Under the pieces are notes generated by a model. That model was given only the letters and a program-made list of their open reading frames with translations. It was not told the DNA's origin and made no database searches. Of a DNA stretch of 64,000 bases, positions 10,307-21,929 are shown one piece after another; the first letter of the stretch is position 1; every line of letters begins with the position of its first letter. Made by a program: the position numbers and the translations under genes. Source of the DNA: Puccinellia tenuiflora (taxonomy: Eukaryota > Streptophyta > Magnoliopsida > Poales > Poaceae); NCBI GenBank assembly GCA_012064385.1, contig QRDG01000951.1, positions 1 through 64,000 on the forward strand. The letters are read 5' to 3'.

Positions 10307-12540
10307 ATGTCATCCTCGGTTTCCTCGTCTACTCCGTCGTCGCCTCCCTCGACTAACTCCTCGGATCCCGCCGCTGCAACCCGCGCTCCCTCCCGGCGGG
10401 TCAAGCCCACGGCCCGTAGACCACCGCCCTGGGCTCGGCGGCGACCACCGGCTCCTGGTGCCTCAGCGTTTGACTACGGCGTTGGTGCCACCCAGAAGGA
10501 CGCCTTCACCAGGTGCTCCGAGTACCTCTTCAAGGAGGTCGTGGGTTGCCGAGGGGAATTACGACATCAACGGCATCGCCGCCGTCCATCGCTCCCCGCC
10601 GCCCCTCGTGATCCAGCGCTCGCTGCATATCAGGGTTTCCTTCGGCCACTGGTTCGCGCTGCCGTTCCTCGACAGAGTCAACGAGAGCGCCGATGACTTC
10701 GAGGTAAGTCTTCCACTTTGCGCCCTGCTCTGCTATTGGTCTCGCGCACATGCTCAGGACACACGGTTACTGTTTGATTAAATACCTAGCTGCTTGTTGG
10801 CTCACGGGATGATTTTGGTTGTGCTCTTGCAGATCACGGGATGGTTTTGGTTGTTAGGATTTATTAAACCAACTGCTACAACCTCTCTTATCCATGTACG
10901 ATATATTTTTTGTTAAAAATGTCAAGGTGCATGGCACTATGGATATAGCTCTCTGTGTAATCTCAACATGTTCCCCCTGATGATACTACAACACTTCCCT
11001 TTGTACCCCATGCAAGGGTAGAACCATTTCCTGGTATGTCTCTTTCATAACCAGACGATTTTCTTATTCATGAATCTATGTTAAATTGTTTTCCGTGAAG
11101 AAATGTATGTCTTTATGTATATAGCTCTCTATAGCTAACTACCAACTAGTAATTTACATATGGTTTATTGTTCCAGTTTTTTACATATGATCTTTGTCAG
11201 GGTGCAGAGTAGTCGTACAAACCTTAGTTGAGCGAGTTTAGCTGTTTCGTATATCTCCTGTCTAGCATTCATTGGCATGTTTGAAGATGTAGTATTACAA
11301 AGTAATATTAATTCAATATCCCATATTTCTTATCTGGCTACGTTTTTGGATTATGTGCAACTGGTTGTAGCTAAGTTGTGAATTAGGAATAGTTTTCTTT
11401 GGATGGTTAAGTTTAATTGAATCATCTGATTGTACTCATCGGATAATATTGATATGTGAGTCATGTGGTTCATAATTACTTACTAATGTAATGTGTTCTT
11501 TATATAACCTGAAGCTATTTGTCCTCTTTCATTCATTGTTAGTGCTGGTTAAGGGTTAGGAAGTAGAGAATTCTGGTAAGATGTGCTTTTGTGATTAAGA
11601 TACATTAAAACAGAGTATACTGTCTGCCCTTGGTATATTAATTAAAATTCACAGCATTTTGCGATCAATAATGTTGCCTAGTCAATAGTCTGACAGATTG
11701 ATGACTGAGAGTACAGATAACCTGAAGGAAGCACTCTTGTTCATCTCACACGTCATGGGAGAGATAAACCAGGTATTACAAAACTAACTAGCTATCCATA
11801 CTGAAATCTGTTTCATGTAGAATTTTCGCGAAATCTGTTGAACTTTGCAAATGCTTATGTTGTACTGTTATTCAAAAGGACTTCCTTCTAGTTTCGACTT
11901 TCAAAGTATGCATTCATAATAACTTTTCTCTGGAATTCTACTGTTCTTAGTCGTGAGTTGACTCCAATTTCAATTGACAGCCTTTGCTTGAAAGGGTGTG
12001 AGAGGAATGTTTTTTTCTCAATCTATTTGTTTGTGTTGTATCTCATCAAGATGCTACTAATGCATAGTTATTTGAATCTGTGGTTCATGTTAATTTTGTG
12101 ACTGTAGTTCTTTTTACAATGAGTTTAATAAGCAAGCCCAGTCTTGGAATGCGATAGTGCCAGTAGATATGACATACTTTTCTCACACCTTTTACATTTT
12201 TTTTCATTTGTCATGTTTGAACTCTGCAAGATAATTTTGCGTCAATGATAGTGTTGTATAAGGCGAGCTTGTAATTTGTCATTCTGTCGCTACAAGTAAT
12301 GGTCTTGTAACTCTTTGTTTTAGACTTAAGTTACATAGAGACTTCTTTGTCATAGCTAGTTACCGCATATGTATATGCTCATGGGCTTGATCATTATTGC
12401 ACTCCTTGATAGGTTGGTGTGAGGATCCTTTGTCGTCACCCTTTCATCGAGTCAAGGAGGGCTCATGTAGTTCCACAACATGTTGAGGAGATGCTGAAGT
12501 GCTACTGGCCTGGACTTCATGTATGCATATACGCTCGAGT
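10307..12540 (+). pseudogene. Captured multi-exon host gene fragment inside the CACTA element
   Basis: A CpG-rich leader (10070-10306) precedes an ATG at 10307 and a Ser/Pro/Arg-rich N-terminus. The conserved-looking part starts at FDYGVGATQKDAFTRCSEYL in one frame. It then continues in another frame near 10540 (YDINGIAAVHRSPPPLVIQR, SFGHWFALPFLDRVNE), which implies a small indel. That exon ends at a good donor, GAG/GTAAGT, at about 10702. Later exon-like pieces are at about 11697-11772 (TDNLKEALLFISHVMGEINQ, then GTATTA) and 12415-12520 (VGVRILCRHPFIESRRAHVV). Kept splice sites and intron-sized gaps suggest capture of genomic DNA rather than of mRNA. I do not recognise the family. Confidence 0.6.
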
Positions 12541-13465
12541 ACCTTCTACTGTTCTACGCATCATTTGTCATGCTAGTTCTTATGAAGTATATTTTCGAAT
12601 CTGACAGCTATAGCCTGCAACTAATTTGTTTCGTCAGAATAGTAATCAATGTGTAGTAACATGCATTCATGATAGTAAGTTGTTCATACTGGCATTGCCT
12701 ACTAAGTTGGCAGTTGCAATCACGACACCATGCCACCGGTTACTGCAACCAATATAGAATAAAATTTCGGCTGATAAGAATTAGTGGTAAATATCAACAT
12801 GTGTCTTATATTTGGAGGGATAACTTAATTTGGTTTGACAGAAGATATGTAATGCTAAACTGTGTTTTCTTGGTATCATTTTTTGGGTGGCATCTTTTGT
12901 TTCGTCAGCTGCATTCAGGTTTGAGTGACTTAGTGACTTAGCGGATATGTAATGCTAACCAGATGGGATTGTTAATAATTTATTAGTATGAGATTACTAG
13001 TCTCATCCCAGTCATTTTTTACTTGTTTGGGTTCAATTCTCAACAGCCCCAGTAAGACTGATATTTAAATCATATAACCACTATCCATTTATCTGGATGA
13101 TCCATTCACTTTTTTGAACAATCCATTCGTACAAGGGTTCCAATATTTCAGATAGTAGAAATTTATGAGGATGTTTCTTATAGCCCAAGTTCCTCTTCTT
13201 ACCGTCAAATCCAGGTGAATTAAAAGATGATGAATCTGCAGTCATCAACGGAGCAGTCATGGCCAGGGGCGAAGTTACTTCATGGTTTTCACACTTCAAT
13301 GCTATTAGTGAGAGACAGAGAGAATCCATTTTTAATTGTTGTCATTGTAATTGTTCTATTATAGTTGCTGCTTCACTGATTATTGTATTGTCATTGGTGT
13401 GAGAAATTAATTGTTGGCATTGCGAATTACTATTGTTATTGTAAAATGGGTGCCTACAAAGGGTG

Positions 13466-13955
13466 TACTTTTGAGGCACTAATTAAAAGGTGCCTCAAAT
13501 GGTATATCATTTGAGGCACACAAAACTGCCTCCGAAGGTAGCATTTGAGGCAATCAATAATGCCTCAAATGGTATATCATTTGAGGCACTAATCAAAAGT
13601 GCCTCAAATGGTATATCATTTGAGGCACTCAAAAGTGCCTCAAATGCTACCATTAGAGGCACTCAAAAGTGCCTCAAATGCTACCATTAGAGGCACTAAA
13701 TAATGACTCAAATGGTATATCATTTTGAGGCACTAATGAAAAGTGCCTCAAATGATATCATTTGAGGCACTCAAAAGTGCCTCAAATGATACCATTAGAG
13801 GCACTAAATAATGCCTCAAATGACAACCTTTTTAGGCATTATTGAAAAATGCCACAAAAAACTTTTAACGACACGAGTAAATGCTGCACTTTTAATTTTG
13901 CCTCAAAAACTTTTTGTGGCATTTATTGGACTTTTGGAGGCACTATTAAGTGCCT
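13466..13955. repeat. Right subterminal repeat array of the CACTA element
   Basis: More regular than the left array. TTTGAGGCACTAATCAAAAG, GTGCCTCAAATGGTATATCA and near copies alternate with a period of about 20-40 bp. Both orientations are present, so the array could fold extensively. Confidence 0.88.
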
Positions 13956-13982
13956 CCTATTTCAGTACGTGATGTAGTGTTA

Positions 13983-15026
13983 CTTGCAATGTCTAGGGGC
14001 AAATTGGAGGAAGAAGCTGCAGCTCGCATGCCAATATGCCATGATTGGGTTCATAACTGGATTTGCTTGGATGGAAAGCAAGCTAGATATGCAGGCTGGA
14101 TAATACTTTTACGGGTCTTCAGGAATGCACGGCCTTCGTTTATGGTTGCGAAAAAGTGGGAGGAAAGAGGGGATGAGAGTGAGAGCATCTCCACCTATAC
14201 GCCCGGGCGGATAGCCCGGACACGGACCAAAATCGTCACCCAACCGGATCCTTAATTGTAGTCTGACTTTCCGGCTGTCCGAGAACTATAATATGTAGAT
14301 CATATGTGTAGGACAGATATGTGGTCTTATGGACGTGTCCGGGTACACGTCCGCCACATTAGACTAATAAAATGGACCCACGCAGAAACTGAGCACCGTC
14401 GTTGGCCAGTCTTCCGCATTCATGACGGACCGGCCAACGCTCCGACCAAGGAGCCCCTCCCTAGTTATATTAACCCGGTGGGTTAAACTAAACCCTAGCT
14501 CCCACTTCCTCGAGTCCTTCGAGGGTGACCACAACGTCAGCTATGAGGATTGAGACGTCTCCTCCTCCTCCTCTGACGATGAGGAGAACAAATATACGAC
14601 CCCCGCCGCCAATTACCAAAAGGCCGGCGACTCTAGCTCCAGCGCGGATATTGTAGTGATCAGAGAGGACTAGTGTAGTGTAGTTTGCTATGTAGATTGT
14701 AGTTACTACTTTGCTATGTATAAATTTGTTATCTATTATGTTGTATGGAGTTGCATGGATTTGAGGGTTCATAAATGAGAGGTGTGGTTATGTGAGAAGA
14801 TAAATGGGGTCGTCGGACCATGTCCGCGGACACGTCCGGACATTTTCATGGACAAATAGAAGGTCAAATTTGTAAATGCTTGAGATGACAAAGAGTTAGC
14901 CACAAATTTGCACAAACTGTAGAAATCAGTTGTAGATCATTGAAGGGTCCAACTACGAAGCAGGTCACACCACCATGGCGACCTAACCAAGCTATACTAC
15001 TTGTGAGCGGATGTTCATCCCTGGGT
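13983..15026. other. Unassigned stretch, possible degenerate DNA element
   Basis: At 14186 GAGCATCTCCACC begins a segment rich in CCGGACACGTCC-type words that ends near 14883 in GTAAATGCTTGAGATG, loosely complementary to its start. Such ends are common on grass class II elements, but no target duplication is seen. Short frames at 13950-14255 and 14304-14486 (+) are unrecognised. Confidence 0.35.
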
Positions 15027-15035
15027 GTAGATGAA

Positions 15036-15935
15036 GGTCTGTGCTTCCGTACACCCCCCCTCCCCCCAAACTCAAACTTTTTATTTTTCATATAATTAGT
15101 TAATTTAATTAATAAAATTTCGTGGCCCACATAAGCCCATATCTAGCCGGTATATCATACATATTGGTATATATTGGTATACGTATGTGTACGTACAAGC
15201 CCTCCATCGCCGCACATGCAAGAAAGAGATCGCGCAAGAAATCATCGCTAGAAGCCCCTCGACACGGAGTCCATCTCACGTCGAAGATCCTCCCCGCCAT
15301 CCCCGCCGGCGACTCCTCCAGTCGCGATCCCCAGCGGCTGCTCCTCCTGCGTGATCCCCGGCGCAATCTCCGCCGACGGTTTCTCCCGGCACGCTCCCCG
15401 CCGGCGGCTCCTCCCGACGCAATCCCCGCCGGTGGCTCCTCCGGACGAGCTCTCTTCGTTGGCTGTTTCTTGCCGCCGCTGCCGCCGAGCGTGCCGGCGA
15501 CCACATCCCCGGATGTGCTCGTCTGTGCCGCTCCAAGCCGCCGCGGCCGAGCATGCCAGCGACCTCTTCCTGTGGCGTCGCACGCCTACGCCGGCCCTTT
15601 TCCGCCACCGCCGTCGAGCGTGCCGGCGACCTCATCATCGGGCGTCGCTCACCGTCGCTCATGCGAACACCGCTCGCTGTCATTCCCGCGGCCACTGCTC
15701 ACCGCTGACAAAGACATGATTACAGGCTGTATGAACAAGAATATGTGTCTGCATATGTGTACACATATAATTGGGCCAAACGAATTTCTACATGGCTTTA
15801 TACGAATTATTTCAATATTATTTAATTACAGAAGATCATCATGTCCCTCGTAACGAAGGGGTACGGAGCGATCTTAGCCGTTATTGTGTTTGAGTTGAGT
15901 TTAGTTTGAGGAGGGGGTGTACCGAAGCAGAAACC
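15036..15935. mobile_element. Mutator-like element (900 bp) with 9-bp target duplication
   Basis: The terminal inverted repeats of about 40 bp start GGTCTGTGCTTCCGTACACC on the left and GGTTTCTGCTTCGGTACACC on the right (reverse complement). The exact direct repeat GTAGATGAA flanks the element at 15027-15035 and 15936-15944, the length expected for Mutator transposition. There is no transposase. The interior (about 15240-15710) is GC-rich with repeated GCCGGCGAC-type words, unlike its AT-rich surroundings, so it may be captured host DNA (Pack-MULE style). Long frames there are open on both strands and look compositional rather than coding. Confidence 0.88.
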
Positions 15936-15944
15936 GTAGATGAA

Positions 15945-16570
15945 ATGTTTTACTCCAACGTGTATAAATATGTACTTTATTATTGTTTGTATTTTTGTAT
16001 ATACAATTATTTATAAGTTTATTAGAAAAATTTCAGGTTGCAATTTCAATAAAAATATTAGTCGCGAACGTTTGAATGAAATAAAGTTGCACTTTGGTCA
16101 TGTACAGTAATACACACACAGTGGCAGATCTAAGCTATGACCGCCCGGGATGCTAGCTTTATATGCACAAATTAGAATGAAATAACACCACAAATACATT
16201 AAGCTAAAAATATGGTAAATTTACAGTGCGGATAGTTTAGTACTTTTAATCACAAAAATATTTTAGTTCTCATCAGAAAATGATTATTTTGGATTTTAAT
16301 ATTGTTTTAAAGCAAAATTTGGTGGATTTTGACCATGATTTTGAGTTTAGTTGATCTATTTGATACTTTGTGATACAAAAATTTCACTACAACTTAAATC
16401 ACATGAAACTTGACAAAACAATTAAGTGTAGCCATAGCTACCTACCGAGTGAAACATCATAGTTTTTTGCGGTTTTGTTGTATTCCACCTTGTTGTGATC
16501 CGGAGCAAATGATACATGATGAATTAGCATTTTAGAGGTGGTGCCTTCGCACACCACTAGATTTGTCCCT
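15945..16570. other. AT-rich intergenic DNA, nothing recognised
   Basis: No open frame of note, no inverted-repeat ends and no protein similarity seen. Confidence 0.4.
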
Positions 16571-16572
16571 AA

Positions 16573-16916
16573 GAGCATCTCCACCGGGGGCCTCTAAAGC
16601 ACCCTCAAAGCTGATTTGGGGTGCCGGACAAAAAAACTACCTAGCGGGGACCTCCAAAGGTGGTCCCTGCGCAAAAAAAAGTCTGGCACCCCCAAATTTG
16701 GAGGCTCTATAGGGGCTGTCGAACACTATGCGGTCAAAATATTTGGCATGTAGGCCCACTTGTCAGCCAAAAAGGTCATCCTCACTGTTTCTCTCTCCTC
16801 TCTCTCCCTACTGCATGCAAGGCAATTTTTGGGGCTACTGCTGTGAGAGCAACCTCCCATTTGACCGGACAACCGTTCGGTCACCCCCCAAAACTGTCCG
16901 CTTGCCGGTGGAGATA
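16573..16916. mobile_element. MITE-like element with GAGCATCTCCACCGG ends
   Basis: The left end GAGCATCTCCACCGG matches the reverse complement of the right end, GGGTATCTCCACCGG, and partial complementarity extends inward (GGGGGCCTC against GACAGTTTTGGGGG). It has about 340 bp and no coding region. No unambiguous target duplication was found, so the superfamily is open. Confidence 0.6.
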
Positions 16917-16924
16917 CCCATCTG

Positions 16925-17735
16925 CAAATTTACACGTGGTCTATTCCCCTAAGGGTATGTACAACAGTTTGGACATTGCTGTCTGTGCTATCTCTCTGCA
17001 TCAGCTATAAAAACACTAAGAGCATGTCTACATCAAAGTGACTTTTGGCTATTTGTAACGCCTTTGATTACTTTTTTTTCTAGGAATACGCCATGAAAAT
17101 GCGTATTTTCATATAAACAAGGGGCCAAGGCCGCTGATCCACATGCTCATGGATTACATCCACGCGAAACCAAAAAGAAAACAAACTTGTGCTCTCGCCA
17201 TCGGCCCATCGCCTCGACCCAACAGAAGCAACTACGAAAATCTCACCTCCTAGGATTCTCTCCTTCTTCCATTGTTCCACTTATGTACGAATATTCTCAA
17301 TCGTCTGGGCCGCAGGAACGCACACGCCGTTGAAGACTGCTATGCACCACATCCAACAGCGGAGTGAGGATTTGGACATGGGGGGGGGGGGGGGGGGGGC
17401 GATGATCGCTTGTGAAATGTAGTATATGAAGTCTAAAATGAGATTACACCATATTTTGGCGATATAATTTCACAAATTATTTCGACCATTTACATATATA
17501 AGCACGCCAACATCTATGTTTGACCCATTTTCTCTAATTTTACATATAGCTCTACTAGCACCATAGGTTTGACCTGGATTTGGCACTAGGCGAGGTTCGA
17601 GATTGATGCAAGTTGGTGTAAAATATAAGCATGTTATTTTTTCTCCTCACATTTGAATTAACTGGAGTATGGATAATTGAAACAAATGAGACGTTAGATC
17701 AAAATAAATCGGTAGTGGGTATATGTATGGGAGTG
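16925..17735. other. Intergenic DNA with a G20 tract
   Basis: Contains short phrases of the TAAGAGCATGTCTACA type, typical of MITE edges, and a run of 20 G at 17380-17399. No gene is recognised. Confidence 0.4.
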
Positions 17736-18119
17736 ATGTTTCTACTCCCGAACTCACATGCTCCTGCCGAAATAAAAAAATAAAAAAATGTAAAACATTT
17801 CAAAAGATTGTGAAAACATTGTGATGAACACATGCAAGTGTTCTAAATACGTACTAAGTTTCGTGATGAAATGACATATGTGTTGCCCTGTGTGAAAAAA
17901 ACAAAATCAGTGCTCTGAAAATATATTTTTAAAATTCCATTTTGGCCACTACTCTTTTTTTTGCACAGAGCAACATAAATGTCATTCACCACAAAATTTG
18001 GCACGTATATGGAAAACTTGTATATGTCTGTCACCAATATTTTTTAGAATTGTTTAAAATATTTTACTATTTTTCTTCAATTTCTTAATTAAAGCAGTAA
18101 CATGTGAGCTCGGAAGTGA
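17736..18119. mobile_element. Foldback MITE of about 385 bp
   Basis: The two halves are inverted copies over almost their full length. CCCGAACTCACATGCTCCTGC pairs with the complement of GCAGTAACATGTGAGCTCGG. Inside, GATGAAATGACATATGTGTT pairs with the complement of AACATAAATGTCATTCACC, and CAGTGCTCTGAAAATATATTT lies near the centre. There is no coding region. It has the same general layout as 6566-6860. Confidence 0.72.
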
Positions 18120-18329
18120 TTTGTAAATTTCCTGTATATGTAGTACAATTTGTACCTTGTAAAATAACCCAGTGATGTTCAACAGGACGGAGGTGCAGAT
18201 GTGTGCCATGCGGGCAACGGCGACCATGGAGGCAGGCCGATCAAATCCTCAAACACTATATCTTGCTCGTTGCGAGCTGGTGCACCACCTCGCCCTCAGC
18301 GAAATTCCACATGTCCCATCAACTTCAGA

Positions 18330-19200
18330 TTCGTTTCTTTTCCTTTCTTTTTGTTTTTCTTCTTTGTTTTTTTTGTTTTTATTTTTATTGTTTTCTTCTT
18401 TGTTTGTTTCTGTTTCTGCTTACAAAAATAAATATTTTTCAAATTTGAACCATTTTCAAAATCTAAAACTTTTTAAAATGAATTTTTTTTCAAAATGAAT
18501 ATTTTTTATAATTTGAACCATTTTCAAAATGAACAAATATTTGAATATGAACCTTTTTCCAAAAATCTATTTTCTGTTCATCTGTATTTTTGGTTCACTA
18601 TTATTTTTGATTGAAACGAATTTTAGTTTTTTATTCATTATTATTTTTAGTTATACGGTATTTTTTTGTTTACTATTATTTTCGGCTCGCCCAAATTTTA
18701 TGTCATTAGTATTTCTAGTTCACTCCAATTTTCGTTCCTTTTCAGTTCTCTATTATTTTCGGTTCACCGGCATTTTTCGTTCATTACTATTTTTGGTTCA
18801 CCGACATTTTTGGTTCACTATTATTTTTGGTTCACTGATATTTCTTGTTCACTACTTGTTTTTGGTCCATCCAAATTTTTAGTTTTTCCCGTATTTTTAT
18901 ATTTTAGAAAATGTTAAGATTTTAAAAGTGCAAATTTCAAAAAATACTTTATAAAATATTCATATTTAATTTATTTTTTACTTTAAAAAATGTTTCAAAA
19001 TTAAAAAATATTTCATATTTTAAATAATTTCATTCCTGAATTTTTTAAAAAGGTTTCATATTTTGAAAAAAATTAAAATTTTAAAATATCCCGATTTTAG
19101 AAATCTACACATTTGAAAACAAATCCAGAAAAATAAAGCACGAAAAAGAAACAGAAAAATAAATAAAACTATAAAATATAAAGATAATGTAATAAATACG
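18330..19200. repeat. T-rich foldback arm with TTGGTTCACTATTATTT words
   Basis: A pyrimidine-rich run is followed by degenerate repeats of GGTTCACTATTATTTTTGG and GGTTCACCGACATTTTTGG (about 18590-18870). The complementary form (GGTGAACCGAAAATAATAGT) fills 22240-22960, so the two blocks are inverted relative to each other. Near 19230 the arm leads into an ACCGGCCC-type GC-rich terminus. Hydrophobic frames here are compositional. Confidence 0.6.
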
Positions 19201-19344
19201 TAATAAGTTATACATGGATCGGAGCAAAACCGGCCCAAACAAGGAGCACTAGGGGATCATGCGGGCGAGCGGAGCCCTCTCGCTCGCTAACAACAAGACA
19301 TAGGGTGAATCCTATTTGTTGCCTTTAGCAGCGCCAGTCACTCG

Positions 19345-20525
19345 GGTACGATTAGGGAAAGGGAACCCTTTCCGAAGGATATCTCTTGCATCTGAGGAGG
19401 CCACGTGCCCCGATCAACCGAGCGCGCCTGCGCGCACGTTCCGAAGCCCCATCGTGTCTCCAAGTCTTCCGTACGATCCAAAGCCTCTCTGCGTACGCGT
19501 TTGCCTAGGCTTGCCACCCGCGTGTATGTGCGTACGCCTGCATGTGTTCGCTGTGTACGTTTCAACGCGCTTGCGTAAAATTCCCTGTGGCTCGTACTTT
19601 CCTGTGCGTACGAAGCCCCCGGGCACGCAAAGCTCTCCGCATACATCACACTGATCGAAGCCCCGGGAGCGGTGTACAGACTACACACAAAAGGAACTAC
19701 GAACAAATTAAATCTAAATCTCTCTTGCATACCGGTATATGAGTTGGCTTACTTGCCAACCCCACCCTAAACCCTAAGTTACATATACAAGCTACAAGTT
19801 TTCCGTGATCTAGCGGCTCGGCTTCGTTCCCCGTCGCCGCTACCGCGGCGTACGGGCGGACTCAGCCTCGGGGCGTTAGGGTACCGAGGCTTCATCACCC
19901 GTCGACGCTATCGTATCGACGGCGACGAATCCTCCGTAGCCTAACGGCTACGCTAACGCGGCACACGGAGTACAAAATTGGAGATGTACAAAATTAAAAG
20001 ATGTAAAAAACTGGAGATATATAAAACTGGAAATGTACAACCACTCTTATACCGGATATACAAAACTGTAAATTTATAAAAACTGGAGATGTACAATCGT
20101 AGTGCTACCAGATGTACAAAACTGGAGATGTACAAAACTGGAAATGTATAACCGGAGTGCTATCGGATGTATAAACTATACAGAACCGGATGTACAAATT
20201 TTTCAAAACCTATCAACATGGGATCTAGTTTTAAAGATCTCGACGCGAGGAGCTCAAAAGTGAAAACGGTTCGTAATTTGGATTAGCGGTTTTCAAGATA
20301 TTTCGTTTTAAATTTCCGTTTTTGAAAAAATAAAAGAGAAAACTCCCTCCCACCCCGTACATTTTCTTTCTCTCTCTTACTCTCCACTTTAACTCCGGTT
20401 ACGACACGTGGCGAATATTCAAACAACAACGAGGGACTGCACAAAGAAGAAAGCGCCACTTGGCGCGAGGAGAGCGGGACGCGGGGTTCCCTTCGCGAAG
20501 GGTTCCCTTTTTCTAATGATTTCCC
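19345..20525. mobile_element. Mutator-like element A (1,181 bp), target duplication AGTCACTCG
   Basis: Exact 9-bp repeats AGTCACTCG lie at 19336-19344 and 20526-20534. Termini are inverted: GGTACGATTAGGGAAAGGGA on the left and GGGAAATCATTAGAAAAAGG on the right (reverse complement), both leading into GGGAACCCTT and a CGAAGG palindrome. The right about 820 bp (from about 19704) match element B at 23739-24683. The left about 360 bp are different, GC-rich and full of CGTACG words. No transposase is present. It is inserted between the T-rich arm and an inner foldback. Confidence 0.85.
19968..20195. repeat. Minisatellite GATGTACAAAACTGGA in element A
   Basis: About a dozen degenerate copies of a roughly 16-bp unit (GATGTACAAAACTGGA / AATGTACAACC) occur with occasional AGTGCTACCG spacers. 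The same array is in element B. Confidence 0.75.
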
Positions 20526-20545
20526 AGTCACTCGCGCCGCCTAAG

Positions 20546-21770
20546 TAGATGCTTACTAGGCCGGCCCAGTCTACCAGTACAGGAATTCTTGTATACTGTA
20601 GCTATCCCCTGTGTCGCTAGGGAAGCAGGCACGGTCACACGGAGTGGTTTATTTTTCACTTGGCTCTTGTCTCTGTATTATGTTTCCTTTCTGATTTTAT
20701 TTCGTGTATTATTTCCTTTTCAATTTATTTTTCAGCCTTTTTCCTTCTTTTCTGTATTGTTTTCTTTTTCTTTTTATTTCCTTTCCTAATTATTTTTCTT
20801 AGTTCTGTGTTCCCCCCCTTTTCGTTTTATGTCATATATTTTAATTTCATTTTTATGTTTCTTTATCATATTAAAAATTGTTCATGAATTTTAAAAACAA
20901 CTCAAAGGTTTTAAAAGTTTAGGAATTCAAAAGGTAAGACCACATATTCAAAAATAAATCACGGGTTGAAAATAAATCGTTCATATATTCAGAAAATGTT
21001 TCTTTTGTATTTAAGTTTTTTCATGTAGTTTTAAAAATGTTCACAATGTTTATACAAATGTTCATGAGGTTCAAAAAATTGTTCGTTGGTTCGACAAATA
21101 TGTTCAAGATGTAAAAAATGTTAACAGGTTAAAAAACAAGCTCACGGATTCAAACAAATGTTCCTGAGGTTCAAAACTTGTTCATTGGTTCTAAAATATA
21201 CGTTCACAAAATAGAAAAAGTTCACGGATTCAACAAGAAAATTCACAGGTTCAAAAAAATGTTCGAGAGGTTCTTCATTGGTTTCCAAAAAATGCGCTCA
21301 TGAATTTAAAAAATTCACGGGGTTCAAGAAAATGTTCATGGTTCTGAAAAAATCATTCATTTGGAAGAAAAAATGTTCATGGATTAAAAAATGTTCATAG
21401 ATTAAAAAAAGTTCATGGATACAAAAAAATGTTTACGTGATTTTAAAAATTAGTCATGGGTTCAAAAAATATGTTCATGTATTTATAAAATGTCATGCGT
21501 TTTGAAAAATATTCACTAGCATAAATGTTCCTGCTCATCTTTAAAAATAGAAAATATTTGTTATACTTAATAGTAGTAATTTGATGAAAAGGATAAAAGA
21601 AAAATGGAGAATATAAAATGGTGAAAAAATGTGAAAAGTTAAAAATGAAGATAAAAGTAAAAAAAAGGAGGATGAAAAATAAAAACAAACACGTTACAAG
21701 AAATCGGAGTAGCCTGGCATAGTCGCTCATAGCAGGAAGGTAGAGAGTGAATCTAATTGGGCCGAGCCCA
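20546..21770. mobile_element. Inner foldback element, T-rich then A-rich halves
   Basis: It starts with CTTACTAGGCCGGCCCAGTC and a long T-rich run (20640-20880), passes through many TTCATGG / AAAATGTTCA words (20880-21480), then becomes A-rich and ends in ATTGGGCCGAGCCCACTA near 21770. The ends are roughly complementary, each with a GGCCGGCCC-type core. This design (long degenerate inverted arms of poly-T and poly-A character) is known for some grass class II elements. No target duplication was found. Confidence 0.5.
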
Positions 21771-21929
21771 CTATGGTCTCTTCAGATGGCGTGGGAGTCG
21801 TGCTCCGCTAAACGTGGTGAATATCACCTCCCAAGACATGGGTCACCCTATGTCTCGCCCTTACCGAGTCCAAAGCTCACCTCACCCACGTCCGTACACA
21901 GTCCGTTCTCTCGCGGGCCGGCAAACTTC

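Larger units (their letters stand above)
8937..13979. mobile_element. Complete non-autonomous CACTA (En/Spm) transposon with captured gene sequence
   Basis: The left end reads CACTATGTCACGTAAA. The reverse complement of the right end reads CACTACATCACGTACTGA. These are imperfect terminal inverted repeats starting with CACTA. A 3-bp target duplication TTA flanks them at 8934-8936 and 13980-13982. Both ends carry dense subterminal arrays of GAGGCACT / AGTGCCTC in both orientations, the usual binding-site architecture for the TNPA-type protein in this superfamily. No transposase ORF is present, so mobility would depend on a partner. Its 5,043 bp contain a promoter-like and exon-like GC-rich block around 10070-10710 and further exon-like pieces to about 12520. 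Confidence 0.9.

Noticed and set aside
13466..13960. CRISPR-like regularly spaced repeat
   Set aside because: Repeats occur in both orientations with variable spacing inside CACTA ends of a plant genome; this is a subterminal array, not CRISPR.
15122..15853. 243-codon + strand frame inside the Mutator-like element
   Set aside because: All neighbouring frames on both strands are also open, the product is low-complexity Pro/Ser/Arg, and no start context or domain supports it.
18529..18917. Hydrophobic frames of 80-120 codons in the T-rich arm
   Set aside because: They arise from degenerate GGTTCACTATTATTTTTGG repeats rich in T; Phe/Leu/Ile content is compositional and no family is seen.
19767..19782. 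Telomere-like ACCCTAAACCCTAAG in both Mutator-like elements
   Set aside because: Only two repeat units; this is too short to indicate an interstitial telomere.
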